From the NCBI RefSeq assembly GCF_001625565.1, contig NZ_AUXS01000064.1, positions 124,001 to 188,000 of the forward strand: 64,000 bases of DNA, given 5' to 3'. Positions 51,748-60,272 of the stretch are shown here, piece by piece. The stretch's first letter is position 1, and each line of letters starts with the position of its first letter. Both the position numbers and the translations under genes were made by a program. Under the pieces are notes generated by a model. That model worked only from the letters and a program-made list of their open reading frames with translations, had not been told where the DNA came from and did not search any database. The stretch comes from Pseudoalteromonas luteoviolacea NCIMB 1944. GTDB lineage: Bacteria; Pseudomonadota; Gammaproteobacteria; Enterobacterales; Alteromonadaceae.

Positions 51748-53739
51748 TTAGAATTCGTAAGTGTATCTCAACCTTATTTGCCTTCCTCTTTGGGGCACCC
51801 TACCATCATACCTCCTCGGATCAAACGCATCGGTGGACTTGTCAAAGATATTTTGTACCTGTAGAGCAACCCCCTGCTCGCTATCTACCTTCCAGCTAAC
51901 CGTCGCACCGAGCAGCCAATGACTCGGTTGATTGTAAGACGAAAATTCGGGATCATCTGGAAAAACTTCCGGCACCACTATAACACCATCTCGCCATATG
52001 CCGTTCAGAGAGTATTGAATGTCACCTTGAGTATAGTTAAACACCACAGAGCCAAACTTTTTGTAACTTGGATTAAAAGGGAGATCAATATACTGCGTAA
52101 ATGTAGCCGAAAGCCATGCTGTTTCATTGATATGCAAAGTACCACTGAATTCATAGCCTTGCATACTTGTTTCAAATACATTATCAAACGTAAAGCGCGA
52201 CTGGGCCTCATCAACAGGAATAAGGTTGATAAAATCTTCTAATTCATTATCAAAAATAACTAGGTCGAATTGCCAGTTGTTATCTTTTGCATGCCATACT
52301 AATTCTGTTGTTTTTAAGTACTCAGCTTTTAGCTCAGGGTTACCCAAGGTCACTTCATCATTAGAGTTGAGTTCATTACTGACCGGTACTCTAAACGCTT
52401 CACCGTATTGTAACTTAAAAGTATGAATTGGATTGAATTGATATATAACCGCGAGTCTTGGCGACAGTTTGCGATCAATATCAATAACATTATCGTATCT
52501 GAGCCCGGTAAACACGGTAACGGAATCAGATAGCGTATACTTGACTTGGCTGTACACTGCATATGAATCAAAATCAGCCTCAAGTGAATTAAACGGCTGA
52601 TAATCATTTATTACTTGGATCCCACCTAGATAATATGGTTCATCTACAAATACCTCTCCGGTTTGAGGGTTATAGTAGTTAGTATAAACATCTGCGCGTG
52701 ATTGCTCTTCCCATGAATATTCAGCGCCAATTATAATGTTTAACGCCTCGTTGTACTCATAAATTGTTTCACTATTTAGAGTTATATCCCTTGACTGCCA
52801 TCGTGGACCAACAAAAAAGTCATTCGCTAATTGCAACTCTTCTGCACTGGCTATAAGGCCTGCATTTTTAATATCGTGTTTAATAAAGTCGAGCCGAGTT
52901 GTATTTTTTATCGAGTCTTGCCAAGTTGAGTGAACCTCCAGCTGCAAACCCAAGTTTCTGCTTGTGTGTTCATTATCGCTAGACTCACCAGATAAATTAA
53001 TAAACTCATTCAACCGGGTCTCAGTATTGTGCACGGCTAGCCGCCAATTGCGCCAATTAAGTTCTACTTCTACAAATCGGCCATCGATCGGGTCTCGAAT
53101 CTCACTGTCAAAATACTTTTGTCCGTCATCGCGATATAGCGACGTATTAGCCTGCAACGTTAAGCCATTTTCAAAAGCATGATGCGCGCTGAACGCTGCT
53201 TGATACATGCCATTGTTGCCCACAGCAGCCATTAACTGATTGTCATTTTTTTTGGTAACTATGTTCATCACGCCCAAAAATGCGTTGCTACCATAAAGCG
53301 CAGAGCCAGGGCCTCGAATAAACTCCACTCTATCAACGACTTCAATTGGAATGAACGGTGCGTACACAGAAGCCTTGCCAAATGATGCGTCATTGAGCCT
53401 CTGACCGTTGAGCATGACCAATACATTACCACTATCTAAATAAATGCCTCTCGCGTGCTCTTTTGGCACAGCACCAACCCAATCTCCACGGGTAGACTGC
53501 ATTCCAGGGACAAAATTCATTAATTCGTATACATTTGCCACACCGAGCAATTGAATATGTTGGCGGTTAAAAACGGTTGTGCTAGAGGGAACTGTGGTAG
53601 GTGTTTCTACGGTTTTGGTGGCTAGTGTGATATTTACATCCAGTAGCTCTTCAAAGCTCAATTCAAACAGCTCTTCTTGCGAAGCGATTACATTCAAATT
53701 GTAAAACGAGATAAAAATAAGCGGGACTGTTTTTTTCAT
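51748..53739 (-). CDS. TonB-dependent receptor
   Basis: The product is 663 residues with a signal peptide (VPLIFISFYNLNVIAS). A plug domain runs from about 45 to 170 (TPTTVPSSTTVFNRQHIQLLG, GNVLVMLNGQRLND, VVDRVEFIRGPGSALYGSNAF) and then an outer-membrane barrel ending in RYTYEF, with the terminal Phe. Its size is that of siderophore, vitamin or small-molecule receptors rather than the Oar type. No transport genes are adjacent and no Fur box was seen before it, so the ligand remains open. Confidence 0.9.
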   Translation of the reverse strand: MKKTVPLIFISFYNLNVIASQEELFELSFEELLDVNITLATKTVETPTTVPSSTTVFNRQHIQLLGVANVYELMNFVPGMQSTRGDWVGAVPKEHARGIYLDSGNVLVMLNGQRLNDASFGKASVYAPFIPIEVVDRVEFIRGPGSALYGSNAFLGVMNIVTKKNDNQLMAAVGNNGMYQAAFSAHHAFENGLTLQANTSLYRDDGQKYFDSEIRDPIDGRFVEVELNWRNWRLAVHNTETRLNEFINLSGESSDNEHTSRNLGLQLEVHSTWQDSIKNTTRLDFIKHDIKNAGLIASAEELQLANDFFVGPRWQSRDITLNSETIYEYNEALNIIIGAEYSWEEQSRADVYTNYYNPQTGEVFVDEPYYLGGIQVINDYQPFNSLEADFDSYAVYSQVKYTLSDSVTVFTGLRYDNVIDIDRKLSPRLAVIYQFNPIHTFKLQYGEAFRVPVSNELNSNDEVTLGNPELKAEYLKTTELVWHAKDNNWQFDLVIFDNELEDFINLIPVDEAQSRFTFDNVFETSMQGYEFSGTLHINETAWLSATFTQYIDLPFNPSYKKFGSVVFNYTQGDIQYSLNGIWRDGVIVVPEVFPDDPEFSSYNQPSHWLLGATVSWKVDSEQGVALQVQNIFDKSTDAFDPRRYDGRVPQRGRQIRLRYTYEF

Positions 53740-53806
53740 ATTGAGCCTGACTACTGATACCGCAACAAGCTCAATTTAAGCGAACTAATTCACTAAATAT
53801 TGCTTA

Positions 53807-53855
53807 CACAGTTACCGTTCATACAACTAAATAATACGCATGAAATGTAACTGTG
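53807..53855. repeat. Interrupted inverted repeat between a TonB receptor and a small membrane protein
   Basis: CACAGTTAC-CG-TTCAT and ATGAA-AT-GTAACTGTG pair over 14 positions with a symmetrical two-base internal loop and a 17-base apical loop. It lies 19 bases past the stop of the small membrane protein gene and 68 bases before the receptor start, both on the - strand. It could be a leader structure or a terminator. Confidence 0.5.
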
Positions 53856-53873
53856 CAAGTTTTTACTTAAGTT

Positions 53874-54146
53874 TTATGCCGCCTGTAACTTCTTTGCCTT
53901 GAAATACTTATACAATCCGATCATAGAAGCCGCTATCCAGAATAGCTCTATTACAAAGCTCGCCAAGTTAAAGTTGTAGCACAAACTGATAAGTAACAAT
54001 ATTGCACCAGAAAGGTTCATGAGGTTATATTTGAGGCCATCTGGCGTGACTTTTTCTAATTGCAGTAAAAAAAACGCACCTACTACAAGAAAAGTACCTG
54101 TCATACCAATTACGTCAAATAAAATATCAATCATGTTTTTGTCCAT
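53874..54146 (-). CDS. CBU_0592-family small membrane protein
   Basis: The product is 90 residues with three membrane helices (IGMTGTFLVVGAFFLLQL, NLSGAILLLISLCYNF and FVIELFWIAASMIGLYKYF). It matches the CBU_0592-type family of short membrane proteins found across proteobacteria, of unknown function. It has its own start (RBS weak) and is not clearly part of an operon. Confidence 0.8.
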   Translation of the reverse strand: MDKNMIDILFDVIGMTGTFLVVGAFFLLQLEKVTPDGLKYNLMNLSGAILLLISLCYNFNLASFVIELFWIAASMIGLYKYFKAKKLQAA

Positions 54147-54288
54147 ATTTTTTGTGGATACTCACCCAAACACGCTGGCCCTTTTCCATGGGTAGGGTGA
54201 CTTTCAATCGTTGAAACAGCACAAACTCTGTGATTATCTTAAAAACATGATTGCGGTTACAGGATAATTGTCCTTATATAGGGAGGCG

Positions 54289-54540
54289 CTATTTAAAGCT
54301 AACTTTATTGCCAACAATTTTAAGCGCTGGTGCGCCTCTGATCAGTGTCTTTCTAGAGAACTCTTGCTCACACTGAGGACAATGGGTTTGATTAGTTGTG
54401 TGGTCTACGCTAATTCGCTCTACAAAACATTTGATCAAACTGCCTTTTCCTCCTTTCCTATACTTAAATAATTTCGCTTTACACTTTGCACAGAAAATAT
54501 CTACGGTTCTGGTAGGCCCTTTCTTATTTGGCTTAGCCAC
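54289..54540 (-). CDS. Zinc-ribbon-like small protein
   Basis: The product is 83 residues, basic, with paired cysteines (CAKC near residue 17 and CPQC near residue 54) that would hold one zinc. The start is a GTG that directly abuts the stop of the DUF1761 gene (TAA then GTG), so it is translated from the same message. I do not recognise a named family. Confidence 0.65.
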   Translation of the reverse strand: MAKPNKKGPTRTVDIFCAKCKAKLFKYRKGGKGSLIKCFVERISVDHTTNQTHCPQCEQEFSRKTLIRGAPALKIVGNKVSFK

Positions 54541-54960
54541 TTAGTTCAAACTCCCAACAACAAACCCTATGAGCGTAAATTGTAACGTGTGATAACCTGC
54601 ATTCACCAGAAATAATTTAAGTGGCCTTTGCTCAAACAAATAACTAATACCAAAAGAGGTTGCAACAAAGATGACACCTATCGATAATCCAAGCACCATG
54701 GTGTCCAGCACTGAAGGGCTTTTCCCAACCAAAACTGCCACTCCAATTGATGCAACAATACAAAGCAGGAACGACCCCAAAAAAATAACTTTATGATTTG
54801 CACTTTTTAAATCAAGCTCAGTGAGCCCAGCCCCTTCTAGCCAAGCCTGTTGAAACATCAAAGGCGAATACCACAACCCACCCAATAAAAAGGAGCTTAA
54901 TGCAGCTAACACTACTGCCACTATATTTACTTCGAATATATACATTAGCTGTTGTCCCAT
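54541..54960 (-). CDS. DUF1761-family membrane protein
   Basis: The product is 139 residues with four membrane helices and the DUF1761 segment LLGGLWYSPLMFQQAW near residue 25; the last helices read FGISYLFEQRPLKLFLVNAGYHTLQF. The function is unknown. An ATG five codons in (54945) is an alternative start. It is in an operon with the zinc-ribbon gene. Confidence 0.8.
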   Translation of the reverse strand: MGQQLMYIFEVNIVAVVLAALSSFLLGGLWYSPLMFQQAWLEGAGLTELDLKSANHKVIFLGSFLLCIVASIGVAVLVGKSPSVLDTMVLGLSIGVIFVATSFGISYLFEQRPLKLFLVNAGYHTLQFTLIGFVVGSLN

Positions 54961-55021
54961 TGTTCCACTATTTTCAATTTAGTTAAAATCTACCAATAGA
55001 GCAATGTCTAGCCCTAACCCA

Positions 55022-55543
55022 CTACTTTGAGACAGGTCGTTTTTGTAACTTTCGTTGTAGTGTTCTTCTGTGCATATTTAGCTGACGAGCGGTCTCAGAA
55101 ACATTGCCATCGTTAGCTTGAAGCGTTTGTTGAATGTGCTCCCACTCCAACCGCTCAGGAGACATTGTCGACTCAAATGTATCTTCCAGCTCCACATCTT
55201 CACCACGTAGTTTTTTGGCTATCAATTTGGTATCGGCGGGTTTAGTTAAGTAGTCATCAGCGCCAAGTTTGATTGCTTCAACGGCCGTAGCGATACTGGC
55301 AAAGCCTGTCAATAACACCAGTTTGCACTTCGGCAACGCTGCTCTTATTTGTTTGATATGCTGCAACCCCGATGAGTGTTCCAACTTCATGTCCAGCAAT
55401 ACATACTGAGGCAAAAACGCATTGCACGTGTCCAATATAAACTGCTCTTGATTGACACATTGGCATTCGAACCCCATTTTAGACATTCGACGAGCGAGCG
55501 TATTCGAAAACGCCACATCGTCCTCAATGATCAATAATTTCAT
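55022..55543 (-). CDS. RegA/PrrA/ActR-like response regulator
   Basis: The product is 173 residues: a receiver domain (IIEDDVAF, phospho-acceptor Asp51 in LLDMKLEH, KPAD at the conserved Lys) and a short C-terminal Fis-type helix-turn-helix (NVSETARQLNMHRRTLQRKL). This two-part layout without a sigma-54 ATPase domain is typical of RegA/PrrA/ActR regulators that respond to redox state. Its ATG overlaps the kinase stop (ATGA). Confidence 0.9.
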   Translation of the reverse strand: MKLLIIEDDVAFSNTLARRMSKMGFECQCVNQEQFILDTCNAFLPQYVLLDMKLEHSSGLQHIKQIRAALPKCKLVLLTGFASIATAVEAIKLGADDYLTKPADTKLIAKKLRGEDVELEDTFESTMSPERLEWEHIQQTLQANDGNVSETARQLNMHRRTLQRKLQKRPVSK

Positions 55544-56775
55544 AGTTCACCTATTATCGGTAATACAACGGTAGACAAAACTCCACCCTCATCCAAATTC
55601 TCTAGTTGCAGCTCTCCGTCTACCCTCTCAAGGGTTGCGTTTGTCAACAGCAGTGCCATACCAAACCCGGTATCACTCTCCACCACAAATTTGCCTAAGT
55701 TTTCCAATTTTTGTTGTGCGATCCCTTTACCTTGATCTTTAATCGTCAAATGCCAACTTCCTCTTCGGACATAAGCTGTCAGCTCAATCTTGAATTTGCC
55801 AGCACGTTCATTCGCCTTAGCTGCATTTACAATAAGATTGAGTAAAGCAGGTACAAGCATAGGATCCCCATTGACATCAACTGACGAGGTTTGTTCAGAA
55901 ATAGTGAGTGACTGTTCTGGGTATTGCAGCGTCATCAACTCCTCTAGTTGCTCCAAGACATAGTTTGACGACTGAGACTGCTCTTGACGTTTTAATTTCA
56001 GCAGCTCAGTCTGTGCCCTAAAGCCCTCTAGTTGCACCCGACATTGGGATATTGGTGAATTCATTTCTGCGACAGCTGGATGTTCAGGAAAATCTTCTTG
56101 GAGCTCTTCCAAGAGCAAATTCAAATGTGCGATTGGCGTTGCTAACTGATGTGTTACTTGAGCAGCAGCACTACCCAGCGCCAATAGTTGCTCTTGTTGC
56201 AATTGCTTTTCTCTTGTTTTTGCAAGTAATGCCTCTCGCTCCCGTATCCGTTTTACTAAAATAGCGACAACACCTACAGTCACCACAACCATGAACACAA
56301 AATTCACAAACATACCCAGTAAATGCTCTCCCATGTGCATACCATGGTGATGCATTGGCATAGTCACTGCCACATACAAATATCCATATGCTAACAAAGC
56401 ACTACTAGACACAAACAGTACGTAACCTATAGACACTGTGACCGCTGCAATTATGCAAGGCAACAGTAACAATGAAACAAACGCGTTACTCGCCCCACCC
56501 AAAAAAGAGAGCAACAATGACAAGAAAACAATATCGGCCACCAACTGGAGCGTCATTGCTCGCTCAGATATTTCTCTGTTGCGACGGTACATTATGATAC
56601 TGAACAATTGAAACAATGATTCTAAGGCAATAATTGTAAATACAGGTTGGTGCGGGATATTTTTGTCCAATAAAACGATTGAAATTAGCACCAAAATGAG
56701 TTGTAAAACGATCGCAATAGAGCGCAATAACAACAGTTGGCCGAGTGCCGATTGGGGAGAAAACGCTAAAACCAT
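55540..56775 (-). CDS. RegB/PrrB/ActS-like sensor histidine kinase
   Basis: The product is 411 residues. Six membrane helices fill residues 10-175. The RegB-type quinone-site motif GGxxNPF appears as GGASNAF (93-99), with Ala in place of Pro. A His/Met cluster MPMHHHGMHMGEH (139-151) lies between the last helices and probably faces the periplasm. The phosphorylated His is H209 in VTHQLATPIAHL. The ATPase domain carries NLIVNAAKAN, DQGKGI and GFGMAL. The redox-sensing Cys of classical RegB is not in the equivalent place. It overlaps the regulator gene by 4 bases. Confidence 0.88.
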   Translation of the reverse strand: MVLAFSPQSALGQLLLLRSIAIVLQLILVLISIVLLDKNIPHQPVFTIIALESLFQLFSIIMYRRNREISERAMTLQLVADIVFLSLLLSFLGGASNAFVSLLLLPCIIAAVTVSIGYVLFVSSSALLAYGYLYVAVTMPMHHHGMHMGEHLLGMFVNFVFMVVVTVGVVAILVKRIREREALLAKTREKQLQQEQLLALGSAAAQVTHQLATPIAHLNLLLEELQEDFPEHPAVAEMNSPISQCRVQLEGFRAQTELLKLKRQEQSQSSNYVLEQLEELMTLQYPEQSLTISEQTSSVDVNGDPMLVPALLNLIVNAAKANERAGKFKIELTAYVRRGSWHLTIKDQGKGIAQQKLENLGKFVVESDTGFGMALLLTNATLERVDGELQLENLDEGGVLSTVVLPIIGEL

Positions 56776-56854
56776 TGAGTCCGCCTAAATACAAATGATG
56801 CGTACTTTACCTTATAGATGAACCAACTTAAAGAACGTTTGTAGCAATCAATGT

Positions 56855-57253
56855 TTAGTCGTATTTTAGCGAGAATTCAGGGCTAGGCGTCCCTTGATGA
56901 AACAGTAATTGCCAACCAGAGCTATTTTGCCGCCAAAGAGACATCCGCAATGAAAATTGCAAATTACTATATGCATTTCTTCTATACGCAGCTTGATAAG
57001 TTAGCTGAGCTAATGTGTCACTGAGCATTTGCCCTCGGAAGTCCTGATTATAGAATTGTGGCACCTTTTCACTGGGCAACCGAGACAGAACATGCCGCTT
57101 ATCAAACAGTAAGCCATTTGCCGATATTTCGTAAAAATCGTCATCCAACAACATGGATAGCCTTTCTTTTGATTCTCTCACATGCGGCTCGAGCAGAAGT
57201 CGTTCTAACGCGATAAGTTCATCAAGTAGTTCCTGAGTGATTTTTCGGATCAT
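56855..57253 (-). CDS. NTF2-like (DUF4440-type) protein
   Basis: The product is a 132-residue small cone-shaped-fold protein: LLEPHVRESKERLSMLLDDDFYEISANGLLFDKRHVLSRL followed by SLWRQNSSGWQLLFHQGTP, the beginning and end of the NTF2-like fold seen in DUF4440. Members often bind small hydrophobic ligands. No catalytic residues can be named. It is divergent from the KAS III gene. Confidence 0.8.
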   Translation of the reverse strand: MIRKITQELLDELIALERLLLEPHVRESKERLSMLLDDDFYEISANGLLFDKRHVLSRLPSEKVPQFYNQDFRGQMLSDTLAQLTYQAAYRRNAYSNLQFSLRMSLWRQNSSGWQLLFHQGTPSPEFSLKYD

Positions 57254-57391
57254 AAACAGCTGATATTTGACCTGTTTCTCACCTAATTCTAGTCAATTAC
57301 ACTAAATCAACAAGGTATTCTTTGTGTGTAAATCAATAGTTTGTTATAAATATGCAACTCACCAAGTGGTCGGATTTGATAAAGAGACTCT

Positions 57392-58465
57392 ATGATATAT
57401 GCAAAAATTACAGGTTGGGGAAAAGCGATACCACCTGCTTCCATCAGCAATGACGAAATCAGTAACATTGTTGATACCAATGACGAATGGATCACTACAA
57501 GGACTGGTATAAAATCCCGTCGCGTCAGTCATGTTAGTACTGCCGAGCTTGCGACTATTGCCAGTAAACAAGCACTGGCCTGCGCAGGTATCGATGGAAA
57601 AGACATTGATTTAGTATTGCTTGCTACTTGCACTCCCTCAACAATGGTTGCAAATACTGCATCATTAGTTCAAAAAAACATTGGCGCTTCCGGTGCCGCG
57701 GCCTGTGATACCAACGCAGCATGCTCAGGCTTTCTCTATGCGTTACAAAATGCGACTGCGCAAATACAAGCTGGTATGATCAAAAAAGCAGTCGTCGTTG
57801 CAGCTGAACGCATGACTTGGTATGTAAATTGGGCAAAACGAGACAGTGCGGTGTTATTTGGTGACGGCGCAGGTGCAGTCATTTTAGAAGCGAGCGATGA
57901 ACCAAGCGGTCTAATGGGCACAAAAACAGGCTGTGACACTGAAGATCGTGATATTTTACATATTACCAACTATGGCACCGATTTAAATAAGTATGAAGCT
58001 GTTGGCCCATCGGATCTGCTTTTCGAAGGTAGAGAAATATTCAAGCGCGCTGTCACTGGCATGAGCATTGCCTGCGACGATGTAATGCTAAAGGCAAATT
58101 TAAATCTTGATGATATTGACGTACTTATTCCGCACCAAGCTAATTTAAGGATCATTCAAGCGATTCAGAAAAAGCTCGACATTGAAGATGAAAGAGTCAT
58201 GGTCAACATCAATCACTACGGTAATACTTCGGCAGCTACTATTGCCATAGCCCTGTGTGAAGCGGTGGAACAAGGTATGGTAAAGCCACATGCAAACATT
58301 ATGTCTGCGGCGTTTGGGGCTGGACTAACTTGGGCTGCCAGTTATATTCACTGGGGTGAGCGAGTCACGCCAATCTCAACGTCTGATTATACCTTTCCAG
58401 AGTGCGAAAAAACCGGCCTCGAGCTAGTCAATGACGCGGTGCTAGCTTGCCAAAATACCGATTAA
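57392..58465 (+). CDS. Beta-ketoacyl-ACP synthase III (FabH-like)
   Basis: The product is a 357-residue condensing enzyme with the KAS III triad: Cys111 in NAACSGFLYAL, His in IPHQANLRI and Asn in NHYGNTSAA. It would join acyl-CoA to malonyl-ACP. It is longer than E. coli FabH (317) by a C-terminal tail of about 35 residues and stands outside a fab cluster, as do secondary KAS III enzymes in marine gammaproteobacteria, which may make specialised lipids. An AGAG sequence precedes the ATG by about 7 bases. Confidence 0.9.
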   Translation: MIYAKITGWGKAIPPASISNDEISNIVDTNDEWITTRTGIKSRRVSHVSTAELATIASKQALACAGIDGKDIDLVLLATCTPSTMVANTASLVQKNIGASGAAACDTNAACSGFLYALQNATAQIQAGMIKKAVVVAAERMTWYVNWAKRDSAVLFGDGAGAVILEASDEPSGLMGTKTGCDTEDRDILHITNYGTDLNKYEAVGPSDLLFEGREIFKRAVTGMSIACDDVMLKANLNLDDIDVLIPHQANLRIIQAIQKKLDIEDERVMVNINHYGNTSAATIAIALCEAVEQGMVKPHANIMSAAFGAGLTWAASYIHWGERVTPISTSDYTFPECEKTGLELVNDAVLACQNTD

Positions 58466-58745
58466 CCTAATCTAACCAGCAGCAGCCCAAGGTTGCTGCT
58501 CGATATACCCCTAAATAGCTGTTAAAATACAACCCATACAGCAAAAATGTGTGTTCGCTAAAAACATGTCACAGGTCACTGAAAACCATCAAAAATAATG
58601 CCTATCTAACTAATTTTAAAGACGAGAACTCGTCTTAACATTTGTAAAACGCATTTGACTCATTCAAGATCATAGCTGTGACAAAGCAACTGATGTTTGC
58701 TACGAAAATTAAATTACTGACAACAAACGAGTTAATTAGGGGAAT

Positions 58746-60227
58746 ATGGTGTTTAAACCTCATTCAGAGATAAGCCAACTTGAACCACAAGTCGTATGGC
58801 AATTTTTTGATCAAATCTGTTCAATTCCGCACCCATCTAAGCATGAAGAAGCGTTAGCGCAATTTATTGTCAACTGGGCAACATCCCAAAATCTACCGGT
58901 GCGCAGAGATAAAACAGGTAACGTATTTATCAAAAAACCCGCGACATCTGGCATGGAAAATAGAAAGCCAGTTGTACTGCAAGCACATATTGATATGGTG
59001 CCACAGAAAAATGACGATACTGACCATGACTTCGTAACCGATCCAATCAAACCATATGTTGACGGTGAGTGGGTAACCGCTGACGGCACAACGCTGGGGG
59101 CGGACAACGGAATTGGTATGGCATCTTGCTTGGCTGTGCTAGCTTCAAGCGATGTGGCTCACGGACCACTTGAAGTCATATTAACTGTTGATGAAGAAGC
59201 CGGCATGACTGGTGCATTTGGCCTAGAAGCTGGTTGGTTGGAAGGAGAAATCCTGCTAAATACAGATTCAGAGCAAGAAGGTGAGATTTACATGGGCTGC
59301 GCTGGTGGCATTGATGCGAGCCTTACGCTAGACATCCAAAGACAGTCAGCTTGTGCTGAGCAAGTTTATTTAGAGATCTCTTTAAAAGGCTTAAAAGGTG
59401 GACACTCAGGTGTTGATATTCATACCGGACGTGCAAATGCCAACAAACTGCTTGCGCGTACTTTAAAACATCACCTCCATGGCATTGACTTTCAAATCGT
59501 TGAATTTAGAGGCGGTTCATTGAGAAATGCAATCCCTCGTGAGGCGTATACCACAATAGCAATTAATGATGCCGATGTTAATAAAGTCGTTGCGTGTATC
59601 GAGCAAGTGCAGACGCTTATGCGCCAAGAGCTATCTGCAATTGAAACGGGTCTCACATTTGCAACTACACAAACTCAAAACGACCTTTCACCTTTGACAG
59701 CAGCCTGTACTCAACAGCTACTCTCACTCCTCAACGCGTGCCCGAACGGCGTGGTTCGCATGAGTGATGATATTAAAGGTGTCGTTGAAACCTCATTAAA
59801 CCTAGGTGTGATCACAACTGACACTGACAGTATTGAAGTTCTTTGTTTGATCCGCTCATTGATCGACTCCGGACGAAAAGACGTCGAAGGAACTTTGGCA
59901 TCACTAGCAGAACTTGCTGGTGCTAAAATTGAACTTTCAGGTGCGTATCCGGGTTGGAAGCCTGAACCAGAGTCAGAACTAATACATATCTTCAGAGACA
60001 TGTATGAAGGCATTTATGGCAAGAAACCTGACATCATGGTGATCCATGCAGGCTTAGAATGTGGTTTATTCAAAGAGCCGTATCCAGACATGGATATGAT
60101 TTCATTCGGCCCAACAATTAAGTTCCCTCATTCTCCAGATGAAAAAGTACACATTGAGTCAGTTGGCTTATATTGGCAACAAATGAAAGCCTTGCTTTCA
60201 AATATTCCGTTAAAAGCTGCTGAATAA
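58746..60227 (+). CDS. pepD: Aminoacyl-histidine dipeptidase (PepD, M20 family)
   Basis: The product is 493 residues, a cytoplasmic di-zinc peptidase that splits dipeptides such as carnosine-type Xaa-His. Metal ligands appear as LQAHIDMVPQ, LGADNGIGMAS, VDEEAGMTGAFGL, NTDSEQEGE and, at the end, VIHAGLECGLF. A lid domain (about 200-400) contains GGHSGVDIHTGRANANK. The length matches E. coli PepD (485). AGGGGAA precedes the ATG. It converges with an M17 aminopeptidase gene. Confidence 0.95.
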   Translation: MVFKPHSEISQLEPQVVWQFFDQICSIPHPSKHEEALAQFIVNWATSQNLPVRRDKTGNVFIKKPATSGMENRKPVVLQAHIDMVPQKNDDTDHDFVTDPIKPYVDGEWVTADGTTLGADNGIGMASCLAVLASSDVAHGPLEVILTVDEEAGMTGAFGLEAGWLEGEILLNTDSEQEGEIYMGCAGGIDASLTLDIQRQSACAEQVYLEISLKGLKGGHSGVDIHTGRANANKLLARTLKHHLHGIDFQIVEFRGGSLRNAIPREAYTTIAINDADVNKVVACIEQVQTLMRQELSAIETGLTFATTQTQNDLSPLTAACTQQLLSLLNACPNGVVRMSDDIKGVVETSLNLGVITTDTDSIEVLCLIRSLIDSGRKDVEGTLASLAELAGAKIELSGAYPGWKPEPESELIHIFRDMYEGIYGKKPDIMVIHAGLECGLFKEPYPDMDMISFGPTIKFPHSPDEKVHIESVGLYWQQMKALLSNIPLKAAE

Positions 60228-60233
60228 TATAAT

Positions 60234-60264
60234 AAAAAAACGGCTCTAAATGAGCCGTTTTTTT
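60234..60264. terminator. Bidirectional intrinsic terminator between pepD and the M17 gene
   Basis: AAAAAAACGGCTC-TAAAT-GAGCCGTTTTTTT has a 13-bp stem and T7 tracts on both strands. Confidence 0.95.
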
Positions 60265-60272
60265 GCTTTTGG

